From positions 1,731,001 through 1,795,000 of the forward strand of contig WPIO01000054.1 in the NCBI GenBank assembly GCA_009760855.2: a DNA stretch of 64,000 bases. Reading direction: 5' to 3'. The translations under genes were made by a program, and so were the position numbers. This document shows, piece after piece, positions 1 to 11,587 of the stretch. Below the pieces are notes generated by a model. It was not told the DNA's origin. It did not search any database and saw only the letters and a list, made by a program, of their open reading frames with translations. Source of the stretch: Cristatella mucedo. Its lineage: Eukaryota > Bryozoa > Phylactolaemata > Cristatellidae. Each line of letters begins with the position of its first letter. The stretch's first letter is position 1.

Positions 1-1057
1 CGACAAAACAGCTGATCGTCGAGCCCGATCGTCGCAGACAATTGGTCCGTCCGAGAAAATCTAGCCAATTTCTTTAATTTAAAAGGCGACACAACCTTAG
101 CACCTTAATAAAGTCTTTTAAAAAAAGATTTCAGCGTGCGCCCCTAATCCAGCGACTAGTGCGGCCATGGTGGTATTTAAATAGTTTAATTTATTCAATC
201 CCAATTTAGGTGCTCTCGTAGACGACTTCTTGACGTTGGATAAGTTTGATTAAAAAAACCGACTCATCAGCTGGTCATCGCGCTCGATCTGGGCTATGAC
301 GTCACGACACGCATGACGGTCATCGTGCTCGACCCAGGGCAGGATTTGGAGCTATTCAAGCTGGCCAAAGATCTTTCCAGCTGCCTGCTTCTCGCTTCCT
401 GACTAGAAGAATCGATTGCATTTAACTAGCACAAATTCTACGTAACTACCTGAACTACTGCACCAGATTGCTATGCATTTTTGACAGCTATAGGCAAGCC
501 GAGATGGAGACTAACAGTCCGGAATCGTGCGACCAATCAGCACAGAGTTAGTTTCCGGGAATTTCTTTCAAGAAGTTTTTCACGGAAGATAAACTTGAAA
601 TGCACTCCATTTGCATACCGTAGACACGCCTAAAGAACAATTCGTGCCGACGGAGTGCTTACTCTTGGTGGCCAGAGATATCAGAGGCCACCTTAACTTG
701 AAAATTGAGAGCAGGCACGCTGTCTGTGACTGGATGTATTGACACAAGGCGAAAACAAACTTGGTACGGTGCTAAGGAAAAGACACTAGGGACTTCGCAG
801 AAGCGCTGTCATATTTGATTCGCTGTTTGCATCAAATTAAGGATCCGAGTGATATGGACAGCTCTGCATTGAAAGTTCAAGAACACAGCCGAGCTATTTC
901 TCTCCAAGTGCACACAGGTGGCACGTTTGCCACTGTTTGGTTGGCTACTAAAACTGCTAATTCAACTAGACATTTTAAATTAGTTGATCTAGATGCTTTC
1001 GCTTTGTAACTATATGGTCATGTAATATGTGACTTCCTTACAAGTAAATAAATATTT
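1..1057. other. No recognisable gene
   Basis: Mixed-composition sequence with only short open frames. I see no domain, splice-supported exon or known repeat here. It may be intergenic or intronic to a gene outside the window. Confidence 0.5.
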
Positions 1058-1210
1058 ATTTGCGTGCACTTGCTCATCACGACCTCGGTCCCGAGGCCGT
1101 GGGTTCGATTCCTGCTGAGGGCGATCCTGTATCGCCACTACAAAGCGGTGGTGATAGCCGTAAAGGCTATTCTGTCACTATACAAAAAGAGACTGTTTAA
1201 TCAGCTAGTA
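1058..1210 (+). repeat. SINE-A (tRNA-derived SINE)
   Basis: The head carries a B-box-like GTTCGATTCC after a CCTCGGTCCCGAGG stretch. The body reads ATCGCCAC..GCGGTGGTGATAGCC and the end is CTATACAAAAAGAG..TTTAATCAGCTA. At least eleven other copies of this unit occur in the window on both strands, which makes it a dispersed family and not a tRNA gene. Confidence 0.8.
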
Positions 1211-2282
1211 TTTATGCATACATTTTTATTATTTTTATGAAATAGCAATCGCTGAATTTGTAAACACAGCATTGTTCCTGAAAGCTCATATGACATTTTA
1301 CAACGAAGCGATTAATTTAGGAGCTCGACTAGCATTTGGCATTGTGATCCAAAGAAAACAAAACTGTCCAAAATAAGTCATGACCAATGACCAGACGTAA
1401 ATTACTATTGGGATCAATTTTTAGGTTGTGTTATTTTAAATAGACACTCAATTCTAGAGCCATGTTTTCCTGCGACGGCATACTAGAAGTGACGCCTATG
1501 GAGCAGCATGGAAATGCTTGAGCTACAGTTTATATGCTGTCCCGGCAGGTGACAACCGCACTCCAATCATCCTGTTAAAAATCTAATCAAAAAGAACAAT
1601 TTTGACGTAAATTTTGATTTTAAATGCGTCTGGATGACCGCTTGCTGCTCGCACGTATTCGACTAAATATTTTGCTTATGATATAAAGTAGACATAAATG
1701 GGCTGCGTTTAGAAAACAGTGCAGTTACTTTTTTCGAAGCAGGATCCAGTCGTATCCAGCAAGGAGACGAACTTGAAATTACAATACGAGCTGTTTTTCC
1801 TGTGAAATTACCATCTCGCGTTAACTGAGCTCTTCACAAAATGTTGCAAATGTTGCAAACGCTCGCATGGAGATTCACTTTCCTTTTAATCTACCTTAAT
1901 CTCTTTTTATTTTAATCAAAAGATCCAAGAAGAACCAAGTTCGTAGCTGCGCCCGTACGTTGGCAGCGATGTGGGAAATTTAACCAACCATCTTCATCAG
2001 GAAAACAAAATAAAAATAAAACAAAACAACTTCCAAGTGACGTGGTAGAGATTTGCGCCTAAGTGCCATCTGAGCAGTTCTTTTCCTAAGAGCCCCCCGA
2101 ACTCATTTCATACTTGGTTAAGTCGCGAAGCAGTAAACCGTCGTTATAAGAAAACGTAGGCAACCTTTCCGTTATTTTTTATAGCTATTACCTTAAGAAA
2201 ATCACTACATTCCCTGTTAGTTTGCTTTTATCTGTTTATATTTCTAAGTAAATCCAGAGTTATGTCATCATAAATTGTCACA

Positions 2283-2345
2283 TTATATATATATATATAT
2301 ATACATATATGTATATATATATATATATGCATATATATATATCAT
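2283..2345. repeat. (TA)n microsatellite
   Basis: Interrupted alternating TA tract with short TACATATATG interruptions. Confidence 0.9.
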
Positions 2346-2455
2346 GTATATTGTACTTATATGTCCTAAATACACATATATAACATTAATTTGTAGGAAG
2401 TACGATCCTAACCATAATGTTATAGGGTAGATAGCGAACCAGTTAGGGGTTTTTA

Positions 2456-2458
<3 letters not shown>

Positions 2459-2518
<60 letters not shown>
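2459..2518. repeat. (CT)n microsatellite
   Basis: About 30 uninterrupted CT units. The Arg-Glu repeat open frame on the minus strand over it is an artefact. Confidence 0.95.
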
Positions 2519-2520
<2 letters not shown>

Positions 2521-5159
2521 AACTTCCGTTTCCGTATCATTACTAATTGCTCTTTTCTATGCTACTCAGCATTTATATCTCTTTAATTAATGTATCTGTT
2601 AAAAGGGCGATCCAAAATTTCAGATTTTTCTCTTAAGCTCCTGTCCAGGAAATGCTCCACTTTTTGCTTACTTGCAAAGGTGAACTGCCACTGCACTGGC
2701 TTTCGCTAAAAAAAAAGAGGGCCGTCTGGACACAGATTTCCTTATGGCATATGCGGCGGTCTGCAACGTACATTTCTTCTCCTCATGATAAGTCACCGCA
2801 CAGTTAGGAGGCACCAGCTGTTTGCTAAATTCCCATTTGCAGCACTGTTGAAGACTTGCTTTAATAAACATATATAGTCGAATGTCAGAGTAATCCTATA
2901 TCAGTTTCATTATCATTCGGAGCCTCCTGCTTTATTGTCGTTGAATCTTTGGCAAGAGATCACACCAACAAGGTTTCAAAAGTCAAGCCCAATAGGGCTC
3001 AAACTTATAATTATTAATTTAAGCATGCAAACAACTCAGTTTACAAGGCTCTCGGAAGCTTGCAATATACTGTTAGCACAATACTTACCACTTAACCACG
3101 GCAAGGGACTCGTTGTTACCCATCTATAAATGTAGTTAAGGTTTTCCAGTTGAAGGAATGGGATGTATTCACGCGTTAGCTATCGTGGCGTAGTGATCCA
3201 GCTAGAAGCAAATAAACCACCAAAAAGACGATGGCACTTCGTAGCAAGAGAAAATGTCGTCATCAGATTCTGGCGATCAATGAGCGTGACCACTCGTTCA
3301 TCACGTTCACTTGTGAGTTGTAAGCGCACTGTAGTTATATAAGAACAATGAAAAATGACTGGCGAGAAAATAGCTCTAATTATACTCACTTGAGTGATGT
3401 TATCTGCAGCTTGCTAGTCGTATCGTAGTTTGCTGTTGGCTAGAGCTTCATTGGGTGATTGCATCTCGAAGCTGACGCAAAGACGCGAACATTCTGTCCA
3501 ACAGTTAATCATAAGATAGCCATTTTGCACAAGCAAAGTCTACTGTCGGTCTTTTATCGTATACTAACAAAATCCGTTCTGCTGCACTGGGGCAGCTCTA
3601 AGGTCTCAGCTGCGATACTAGCCCTTACCTTAGTGGGTCTGACTAGGGCAACTCGAGCGACCCGTAGCGATCGGATCTAGCCAAGTAGAATTGGGATGGG
3701 GGATAAACATTAATTAACCGGGAGCGATGCGAGATGTCAGTCTGACTGCGAGATCCGCTCGATAGCGACAAGATGGCGCAGGAGCCGTCTAATACAGTAC
3801 AGCCGGAAGCGAATAGGCCCGAGAACGGACACCGAGAGCGAGGCGTCCGACAAAGTAGCAGCTACGCTCAAGATCACGAGTTCAGAGAGAGAAAGAGAGA
3901 GGGAAAGAGAGAGATAGTATAAACGATATGACTGACAGAGCTCGGGGCTGCTGCTTCGGTAGTCAATACGAGACTATGCCTCGAGAGCACAAGAGTCGAA
4001 CCTACAGCGACGAGCGGCTAAGTGCAACTTAGTCTTCGCAGTTGTGTTCTACCGGCTACTCAGTTAGCTGCTCGCAATCTTGGGGTGCTGTAGCGGTCCG
4101 CCTTCGGGGTCGGGACCATTGTTAGCGACGCAGGCGTACGGTAGCATATTGTAGTGGCGATGGCACACTAGGTAAGGTGGTTGCGTAGCGTGACCACTAC
4201 TCGCAGGCCCGCGATGGCCGGCTTGTCGCTTTCGGCACCGCTCGTCTTTTAACCCGTCGTGGCCGCTCGTCTTTTAACCTGCGCAGCAGCGCTGCATAGC
4301 ACAGTCCACCGGTAGAGAGGGTCGAGATGTCGAGACGGCAGGGAGGGACGAGCGTCCTTCTCTGCGAGCTACGGCTACGTACGCTTCTAGCGACCAGCAC
4401 GAATTGCAGAGCTGTACATCGGAGCACGAGACGGCGACAGAGCATTGTCACAGTCCAATCAGACTTTCAGCAGACCAGCGTTAAAAGACCTGACGAAGAT
4501 GCAAGTGCAGCTATCGCCGAATGGATGCCTCCGTACTTAGCGACGACTAGCCGATTCAAAATGAATGGGCGCACAAAGGTGAACCGTCAAAGGTCTGCCG
4601 CTCAGCGTGGCCGCACTGAGTCCCAGACTCGTTGCTCGTGGGAAAAGCCTGAATGTAAATTGACACCTTGACGGTTTCGAAACCTCGAGTCGTGAGGCGT
4701 GGAAGCGCAGCTTCGGGATTTCCCCCTCCCCGGGTAACGAAACCATTGATTTGCACCGAATGGCACAATGGCTAACGAGCTTTCCTCCCGAAAAAAGGCG
4801 CCAACAGCGTTTCTTGTCCGCTGCAAAATTCTCTACCGAAAATCGGAGCTCTTGCGAACATCAAATGCGGAAACCGCCAGAGCTCAGACCTGGTAAAGCG
4901 AATCCAATTTTCGTTTGCCCGCTTAAGAAACGTCGGGCCTAGTTACGCGTAACCGCCTCACGCCTCCAGCTGCGCCCGCCAAGCCCTTGCACAGTCGGCC
5001 TTACATTCGCCGACTGTTACGAACATGCATAGTAGTTCTGCCTTAGTTTCATCAACAGTTAAGAAGGCAAGTTTTGGGATTAACCTCCCTTCCCCAACAG
5101 TACATTTATTGATATTGTATAAAGACCAATTCCCCCGAGAATTGGTATAAATCACTCGA

Positions 5160-7437
5160 ACTTGGTGTGATCATCAGGCCAACTATTACACTGGCAGCCC
5201 AGCTTAACGCCTTCCTGTCTATGGAACTTTTAGCTCGATGTGTAATAAACCCTTAACAGTACATGAGATGGTTTTTGATGGCGATTTTGACCTGCTCACT
5301 TTAACTGAGACCTGGCTGAAATCGACTAGCTGTCCGACCATACGCGACGCCACTCCAACGGGTTTCTCGTTTTTCCATACCCCTTATATTATTAACTAGT
5401 ATTTATAAATAGATAGATAAATAGATATAAATAGAAATATATAAATAGATATACTAGATTAATAATATTATATAATAGATTAATAAAATATTATATAATA
5501 TATAAAATGTAAACCATATTGATCTAGATCAATAGAAATGGAAGGAGTCGCCCAATGTCGCGCATTCCTCCCTCAAATACTAACCGTTTGCAGAGTCTCC
5601 CCCGCAGCAATACTTTCGAATCTCTTGTTTTGAGGACATCCGACAGCTAGCCACCTATGGTGGCAGCAATCTATCGCCCGCGGGGTACAAAGTCCTCCTT
5701 TATCGCAGATTTTCTGATCTCATTTCAATTGGTGACCCGCGATGGCACACACTAGGTAAGGCGGCTGCTTTTCACGCCCTCTGTCACGAGGTCGTGGGTT
5801 CGAATCCTGCGTAAGCGATCCTTAATCGTAACGCCAAGTATTGACCCCAACTCACAAAAGTATTGTCACACACTCGATCAAATATTCTCCCATAAGTGTA
5901 CGCTATCATTCCCTATTATTACAGGATCCTGCTCATTCAATCATGCGCCGATCACGTTCAATTTATAGTGTGCGCCCTCCTCCGCCTCCAAAATCGCATG
6001 CGAATCGAGAAACCTCAAGAACCCGCGACATCGATGCTGTCCTTGACATCTAAACCTTGACATCGAGCTAAAATACCCTCTTCGTCCTTGCTGCTCGATG
6101 CCCCTCGTGTCACGTGCCTGCCGTCATTGGTAGGATGCTACAACACGATACTTGCTGACGTGCTTAACGAGTTTGCACCACTAAGCGTAAGGCGCGCCTC
6201 GCCAAGACGGCCCTTACGGTTTACCGAAGACGTTAAACTAGCTAGCTCAGCTAAGAACAGGCTTGAGAAAGCGTATAAAAGATTAGCATCGACCGCCCGT
6301 CGCGAGGCATATTTTAACTACGGTAAACCTTAGGCGTCGATCCTAGAAAAGACCGAATCGCGCTTCTACAAAAACATTGTTGAATCCCAGATGCGTTACC
6401 CAAAAATGCTAATGTCAACCGTCAACCATCTCCTTAAGCGCTCCCAGATTCGTTGCTTACCAAGTGACCATTACGGCGATCTAGCCGATTGCTTCTCTTG
6501 CTTCTTTGTCAGAAAAATAGACGAGATCAAAGAGTCCATTCCTCAGGTGGCGGCATCCATTCGGTTGCAGCGTCCCCTCTGGACTCCTCTCCCTCCATTA
6601 CATTAACACGGGACTCATGCCCGTCGATTTCGTGAACTACCTCCTCGATGTGTAGATTCAAGGAGGCGACGAGCGACATTATTCTGAAACTTTTCTCTTT
6701 CTCGAAGAAGACTACTAGTTCTCTAGACACTATTAGGCTTTCACTTCTATGCGGATGAAACTCAGTTGTACCTTTGCTTTGATCCCTCCCAGCCTTCGAG
6801 CACCGCGAATTCTCTCAACTCACTCGCTGCATGTATTGATGACATCCGCACATGGATGACAGCAAATTTTCTAAAACTAAACGATGATAAAACTAACGGA
6901 CTAGTTATGGATAAACCCAGTGTGATTCAGAAACTGGAAAGGCTGACGCTCAAAGTTGGCTCTGCCAGCATATCTTCTGTTGAATCAGCTCGAAATCTAG
7001 GTTTCATGTTCCAAAATGACCTCTCATTTGAAGACCACATCAGCTCCACAGTCAAGTCTGCCTACTTTCAGATACATAACATTGCTAAAATTCGGGCTTG
7101 TTTAGATAAGGACACCACGTCTAAGTTGGTCCATGCATTTGTGATATCCCGTCTTGACTTCTGTAACTCACTGCTTGCTGGCCTACCGGCATGTGCAATC
7201 AGACAATTACAGCTGGTGCAAAACTCAGCAGCTAGTCTTGTCTGTCGTGAGCGTCGCAGTTGCCACATCACACCACTTCACGCCGGCCTGCACTGGCTAC
7301 CAGTCAAGCAACGGATCGAATTCAAGGTTTTGTCGCTCACTTTTAGGTCACTTGATCTTTTGGCTCCAGCCTATCTCTCAGATCTAGTCCCCCACCAGGC
7401 CAAGCATCGTACCACCCGACAGCTTCGCACATGTTAA
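5160..7437 (+). mobile_element. Decayed L2-type LINE, plus strand
   Basis: Pieces of the same LINE as the copy at 13.4-16.3 kb, in several frames. About 5180-5390 matches the N-terminal endonuclease region (LTETWLKS-type motif). 6150-6330 covers a segment that the 13.4 kb copy has lost. 6391-6560 matches the linker before the RT. 6740-7437 is the RT from just before YADE (YADD in the other copy) to the C-terminal NSLLAGLPACAIRQLQL region. An AT-rich insertion (about 5395-5530) and a SINE-A piece (5737-5832) interrupt it. Many stops and frame changes mark it as an old non-functional copy. Confidence 0.85.
5737..5832 (+). repeat. SINE-A fragment nested in the L2 copy
   Basis: GATGGCACACACTAGGTAAGG head and a GTGGGTTCGAATCCTGC B-box, then a short stump of the body. 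It lies inside decayed L2 sequence, so it is probably a nested insertion. Confidence 0.7.
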
Positions 7438-7718
7438 AGACGTTTTGCCTACACTCAAATTCAGTTAGGTTAAGGTGCAAAGAACAATTAAGAGTAGTGT
7501 CCGCTAAGGTGAAGCAGAGCTGATGCTTTAAATGAAAATTTTTCTTATGTAATGCAGATTAAGAGAATAATGAATAGCCATATTCTATTGAAATAGCGTC
7601 AAGAGGTTGCTTGCACTTAGCAGTTTCATTTTCGTTACGTGTTTATTCAATGTATACAGATAATATTGAATAAATACTCCGTGAAAGCGTCTGTCAAGAC
7701 GTGCGAGGCCAACAAACT

Positions 7719-7868
7719 ATACTGTGGCTAATATACTGTGGCTGATGTACTGTGGCTGATATACTGTGGCTGATATACTGTGGCTGATATACTGTCGCTG
7801 ATATACTGTGGCTGATATACTTTGGCTGATATACTGTGGCTGATATACTGTGGCTGATATACTGTGGC
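7719..7868. repeat. 14-bp minisatellite
   Basis: About ten head-to-tail copies of GCTGATATACTGTG with a few substitutions (GATGTACTG, CTGTCGC, ACTTTGG). Confidence 0.95.
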
Positions 7869-9996
7869 ATGTCTGATGCTGATCAAGACAAGCAGCATGC
7901 TGCAGTTGTACTCTTGAAGGTGAGGTGAACAATTGCTGCTGGTTAGATGTAAATATCTGCTCGATATTGAGTAGTGTATTGAACATCATTTTTTCAATTT
8001 GCATAATTTCGTTATGTTTACAGGCTGGTAGAGGGGGGAATAGAGACCGACACAGTTTTTTATGTCATGTATTTGGCGGGAAATAAACGAAATAAATAAA
8101 CAAACAAACTAAAGCGACTGCTACTTCTGCACGCCGTGGACCAATCCAAACGTCGGAACTGGAAAGGGCCTCCCCTCCATCGTGCGCGCACGCACTCCTT
8201 CATTTACCGCCCTCCCCCAGTATCAAAATGGTCTCAGACCTTGACCTCTACGGAAAGTTTCGCAGACGCTTGCCGAGAAAGGAAAGCTGCACTCGCTCCA
8301 ACCGCAAACCGGCGACGACCTCGACGATCGAAGCAGAGACCTTTTTCTTAGCAACGCTGCGCCCAACGCAGCGCTTCAGAAATAATTTTAGGTTCATGAA
8401 TACATTAAATTTATTCTGAAATATTTTGAAATATAACTTCTGGATATTAATATTCTGAATTGTAATTTATTATTATTATATAATGTATAATTTATATTAA
8501 TATGGTTTGATTTATTAATATTAATATTGATATTCTGAAATACAACCTATTCTGAAATGTATTTTGAAATAAATTTAGGTTCATGCGCACGTAACAGCTC
8601 AGAGACGACAGACGATAGATCGAAGTGCCACCAACCCTTTTTAACTTCTTTATTCAGCAGGATGATGAGCTGTGCTTCCTGCATGCCAATGCGGCAGGTC
8701 AATGCGAGGCTACGGGAGATGAACGGTAGCACGTGAATCCCGAGCGAACGGTGCCCGGCATGCTCGGCCACCGGCAGCTCTAGCAGTAGCCTACAGGCTG
8801 CACTGCTTTATAACGGGAGCAAGTACCAGTCTCTTACTATGGCTCGCAATGTGCATCTCCTCCGAGCCGACTTTATCCGAATGTCAAGACGCTGCTGAGT
8901 GCCTCGAAGCACGGATGCACTGAGGCGAGTGTAGATCATTGGAGACTGCAAAAGAGTGCGCCACTCGTGTTCTTTGTCCTTTCAAAGAGAACGAGGAAAC
9001 TCCGCGAAACAACAAACATGAAACGTGAAACAACAAACAGGTAACGTGAAACAACCTTAGAGGAGACGAGGAGTTGCTTCGCGAGTTTTCTCGTTTTCTT
9101 CGCCTGGAGGAGGAAAGGCAGGACGCCATAAGGCCTCGCACCGTATCGCAAGCGGCGCTGGCAACGATGGACTGAGCGAGCTCTCCGTCCGAAAGGAAGG
9201 ACCCAATCAAGAGGGAGCCGCTCGAAGAAACCTCGGAAAGTGCCGATGCCGCCACTGAAAATCCAGTTGCGCCTCGCCGAGTAATAACGTAGCGGCTGTG
9301 GCTAGTGAGCAAGCAGCATTCAAGTACACTCCCGCGTGTCTCTCCTCCGCGGTTGTCGAGGGGCGGGCAAAGGTCGCTGCCTCGTCAGACCAGCGATACC
9401 GCAGAGTGAGTGCCGCCGCAGAGTGAGTGCGAACTTAATTCGCCTAAAAAGCAGCTGAACAGGACGGCGAGAGACGAGGCGCCCGAAGGAGCAGTTTCGC
9501 TGCCGCCGCCTTCGCCGCCGCGTAGTCGTACTTTTCTGACGTGATCGTGAGCCTTAAAAGTTTGAGCACCAGTTGTTTCAGGCGCTCCTAGCGAGTAAGT
9601 AAGTAAAAGTAGCGAAATGGGACGAGGGCAGAGCCCTCAGAGTCAATATAGAATATTAATAATAATAAAATAATAAAGCAACATTTGTATTGATACTTTT
9701 CTCGAGAAATTCGAGGGAAAACGAGAGATCGAGGCTCATATGAGCGAGGCGAGGCGCGAGGAGCCTAGGACCACCTGCCCCTCGGCGAGACCGACAGGCT
9801 TTTGCGCCAAAGTATAATGGTGCCGCTACAATACGACGTCGCGAGATGTGCAGCCTAGAAAGTCAGCTATTTTCCAGGCGATTCCTCTTTGCACAGTGCG
9901 TATGAGGGCCACCTGCATCTCGCGTAGGGGGGCACCTGCCCCCTTTCGCGAGATGCAGAGTGCGAATCAGCCCTAACGGCATCGCCCTCAGTTGAG
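7869..9996. other. No recognisable gene
   Basis: AT-rich stretches near 8.0-8.1 and 8.4-8.58 kb flank GC-richer sequence. A 142-codon open frame on the minus strand (9312 to 8884) contains a plausible-looking hydrophobic/serine-rich segment between a possible acceptor near 9300 and possible donors near 9135, but no partner exon or domain was found. I do not call a gene. Confidence 0.45.
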
Positions 9997-10046
9997 CCTC
10001 ACTCTCGCTGACAGCCTCACTCTCGCTGACAGCCTCACTCTCGCTG
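9997..10046. repeat. 18-bp tandem repeat, about 2.8 copies
   Basis: CCTCACTCTCGCTGACAG repeated without mismatch. Confidence 0.9.
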
Positions 10047-10225
10047 CTCTCACGCCGATCCGGTAGCATTCGGGTGCACCCGAGACCAAATGCGACCGAA
10101 TGCAGGAAGTCCCGGCAGAAGCTGGCGAAGGCGCTTCCGCTGGGCGGGCTGCTGCTGCTTCGCCGATAGAGTGGTCAGCTAAAAGAAATACCGAGCAGAT
10201 TTGACTGCAGCCTCTTTCGCGCTGT

Positions 10226-10312
10226 CGGCAATAAAGGATCGCCCGCCAAAGGATTCGAACCCGTAACCTCGGCACCCTCGAGGTCGCGGAAAGCGACCGC
10301 CTTCTACGGCCG
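10226..10312 (-). repeat. SINE-A fragment, minus strand
   Basis: GGCAATAAAGGATCGCCC and GGATTCGAACCCGTAACC are the reverse complement of the SINE-A B-box region, followed by the AGGTCGCGGAAAGCGACC head. Confidence 0.7.
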
Positions 10313-10393
10313 GTCGCTTCTGACAGGTTTGCAGCGACGCGCTTGCCGATACAGCAGGGCGTCCGGAGAGATCGCACGCACGCGATTTGCGCG

Positions 10394-10510
10394 CGCGCGG
10401 AAGAAGCTTCCTTCCGCGCGCGGAAGATTCCCGCGCGCGTGCGGAAGATTCGCGCGCGAGCGGAAGATTCGCGCGCGAGCGGAAGCTTTGCGCGCGAGCG
10501 GAAGCTGACG
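10394..10510. repeat. GC-rich tandem repeat
   Basis: Roughly 19-bp degenerate units of the type CGCGCGCGAGCGGAAGATT. The arginine/alanine-rich open frames on both strands are by-products. Confidence 0.85.
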
Positions 10511-10649
10511 AGTGACGTCACTGGCGCCCTGGCGAAGCGTCGTCGCGGAAACTTCGGCGCAAGTTCGCGCCGCTCGGTCCTCGTGCACGACGACCGAGCG
10601 CGAGACGAGTCCGCGGAAATGAATCCGAGAAATAGGGCCGATCGATAAG

Positions 10650-10686
10650 GCCCGTGCGGCAGCCCGAACGCGGCTGCCGCACGGGC
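10650..10686. repeat. Perfect GC-rich hairpin
   Basis: Two perfectly complementary 15-bp arms (10650-10664 and 10672-10686, GCCCGTGCGGCAGCC and its complement) around a 7-nt loop. Function unknown. Confidence 0.85.
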
Positions 10687-10940
10687 GACTGGAAGTCAGC
10701 CTGGCAGCCAGCGGCGCAGCCTAACTGAAGAGGCCAGTCTCTCTCTCGCGCGCGCGAGCGAGCGCGAGCGCTTGCGCGCGCACGCTTAGGGTTCGAGCTG
10801 AACAGACTTGATGACGCAGAATGATCGGCGGCGCCCTCGCTCTGCTAGGCGCCTAGCTACGCGGTAGCGTACTGTAGGCCGACTGTCCGACTGTCCGCTC
10901 TCGCGTCACTTCAGTAGTAGATACAAAAAAATGTAGCCTA

Positions 10941-11055
10941 GGGCTCGATTGATGACGTCATCAGTTAAATAAATCGTCCTCATATTATAATCTCACTTCG
11001 TTCGATTATTATCTTCGCTCGATTTATTTAATGGCTGTCGTCATTCTCGAGACCC
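10941..11055. repeat. Imperfect inverted repeat at the left edge of the AT-rich island
   Basis: A perfect 12-bp core, TTAAATAAATCG (10965-10976), faces CGATTTATTTAA (11020-11031). Similarity continues outward for roughly 25 bp with mismatches (GATGACGTCATC against GTCGTCATTC, then a CTCGA near each outer end). The spacer holds a short direct repeat (AATCTCACTTCGTTCGATT and TATCTTCGCTCGATT). It may be a small foldback element or a remnant of a transposon end. Confidence 0.7.
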
Positions 11056-11162
11056 TATTCTCCATACCCTTCATTTTATTTTCTACTAAGAGTCGCTTAG
11101 GTTAATGTTGACTATATAAGAGTAAAAAATAATTGCAATGAATTAAATATTTAATTAAATAA

Positions 11163-11549
11163 ATGTTTTCAATCTTTATATACATGTCTCAAAACATTGA
11201 TAACTTTATGCGACGGGAGGGTGAAAAATGTAGCGATCGTGCAAAACGTATTAGAGAAGAGGTAAGAAAACGTACAGGTCTTCTTCCAAAATATCCTTTC
11301 CCAAAAGACAGTGTAGATGCATTGATTGCAACTCAACGTTCGCCAACAGCTATAAAACTAGATAATCCTATTGCTAAGAAAACCACTAAGCCTAAAAGTA
11401 GATGGTCTTTCGATAAAGAGTCCATGAGGCTAATGAAGATACAGGAAACAGGTTGGTTTTTAGGAAAATCTTCTGATGGTAAATTCTTTAATTATGAATA
11501 TATTGGACTAGATAAGAACGTAATTGATTTTGATGTATTATATGATTAG
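11163..11549 (+). CDS. Hypothetical protein, first gene of the Polinton-like element
   Basis: Intact 128-codon frame. The second in-frame Met (11184) may be the true start, because the first seven residues are hydrophobic and unlike the charged rest. The N-terminal third is rich in Arg/Lys/Glu (NFMRREGEKCSDRAKRIREE) and probably helical. The middle is basic, and the C-terminus is aromatic and acidic. I recognise no domain. It precedes the polymerase by about 40 bp on the same strand. Confidence 0.65.
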   Translation: MFSIFIYMSQNIDNFMRREGEKCSDRAKRIREEVRKRTGLLPKYPFPKDSVDALIATQRSPTAIKLDNPIAKKTTKPKSRWSFDKESMRLMKIQETGWFLGKSSDGKFFNYEYIGLDKNVIDFDVLYD

Positions 11550-11587
11550 TTGTTAAAGAATTACTTAAAAACAAGAGTGACTTAAAA

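Larger units (their letters stand above)
1211..5159. other. No recognisable gene; microsatellites and a SINE-A head fragment
   Basis: No open frame here has a recognisable domain or credible splice structure. The stretch contains a TA tract, a CT tract (listed separately), a short SINE-A-like head near 4157-4200 (GATGGCACACTAGGTAAGG) and a GC-richer patch at 3.7-4.95 kb whose open frames look like composition artefacts. Confidence 0.5.

Noticed and set aside
2283-2540. Open frame of Arg-Glu and Tyr-Ile repeats
   Set aside because: A translation of CT and TA microsatellites.
8884-9312. Possible minus-strand exon (142 codons)
   Set aside because: There are weak splice-like borders but no partner exon, domain or repeat of the pattern; not enough to call.
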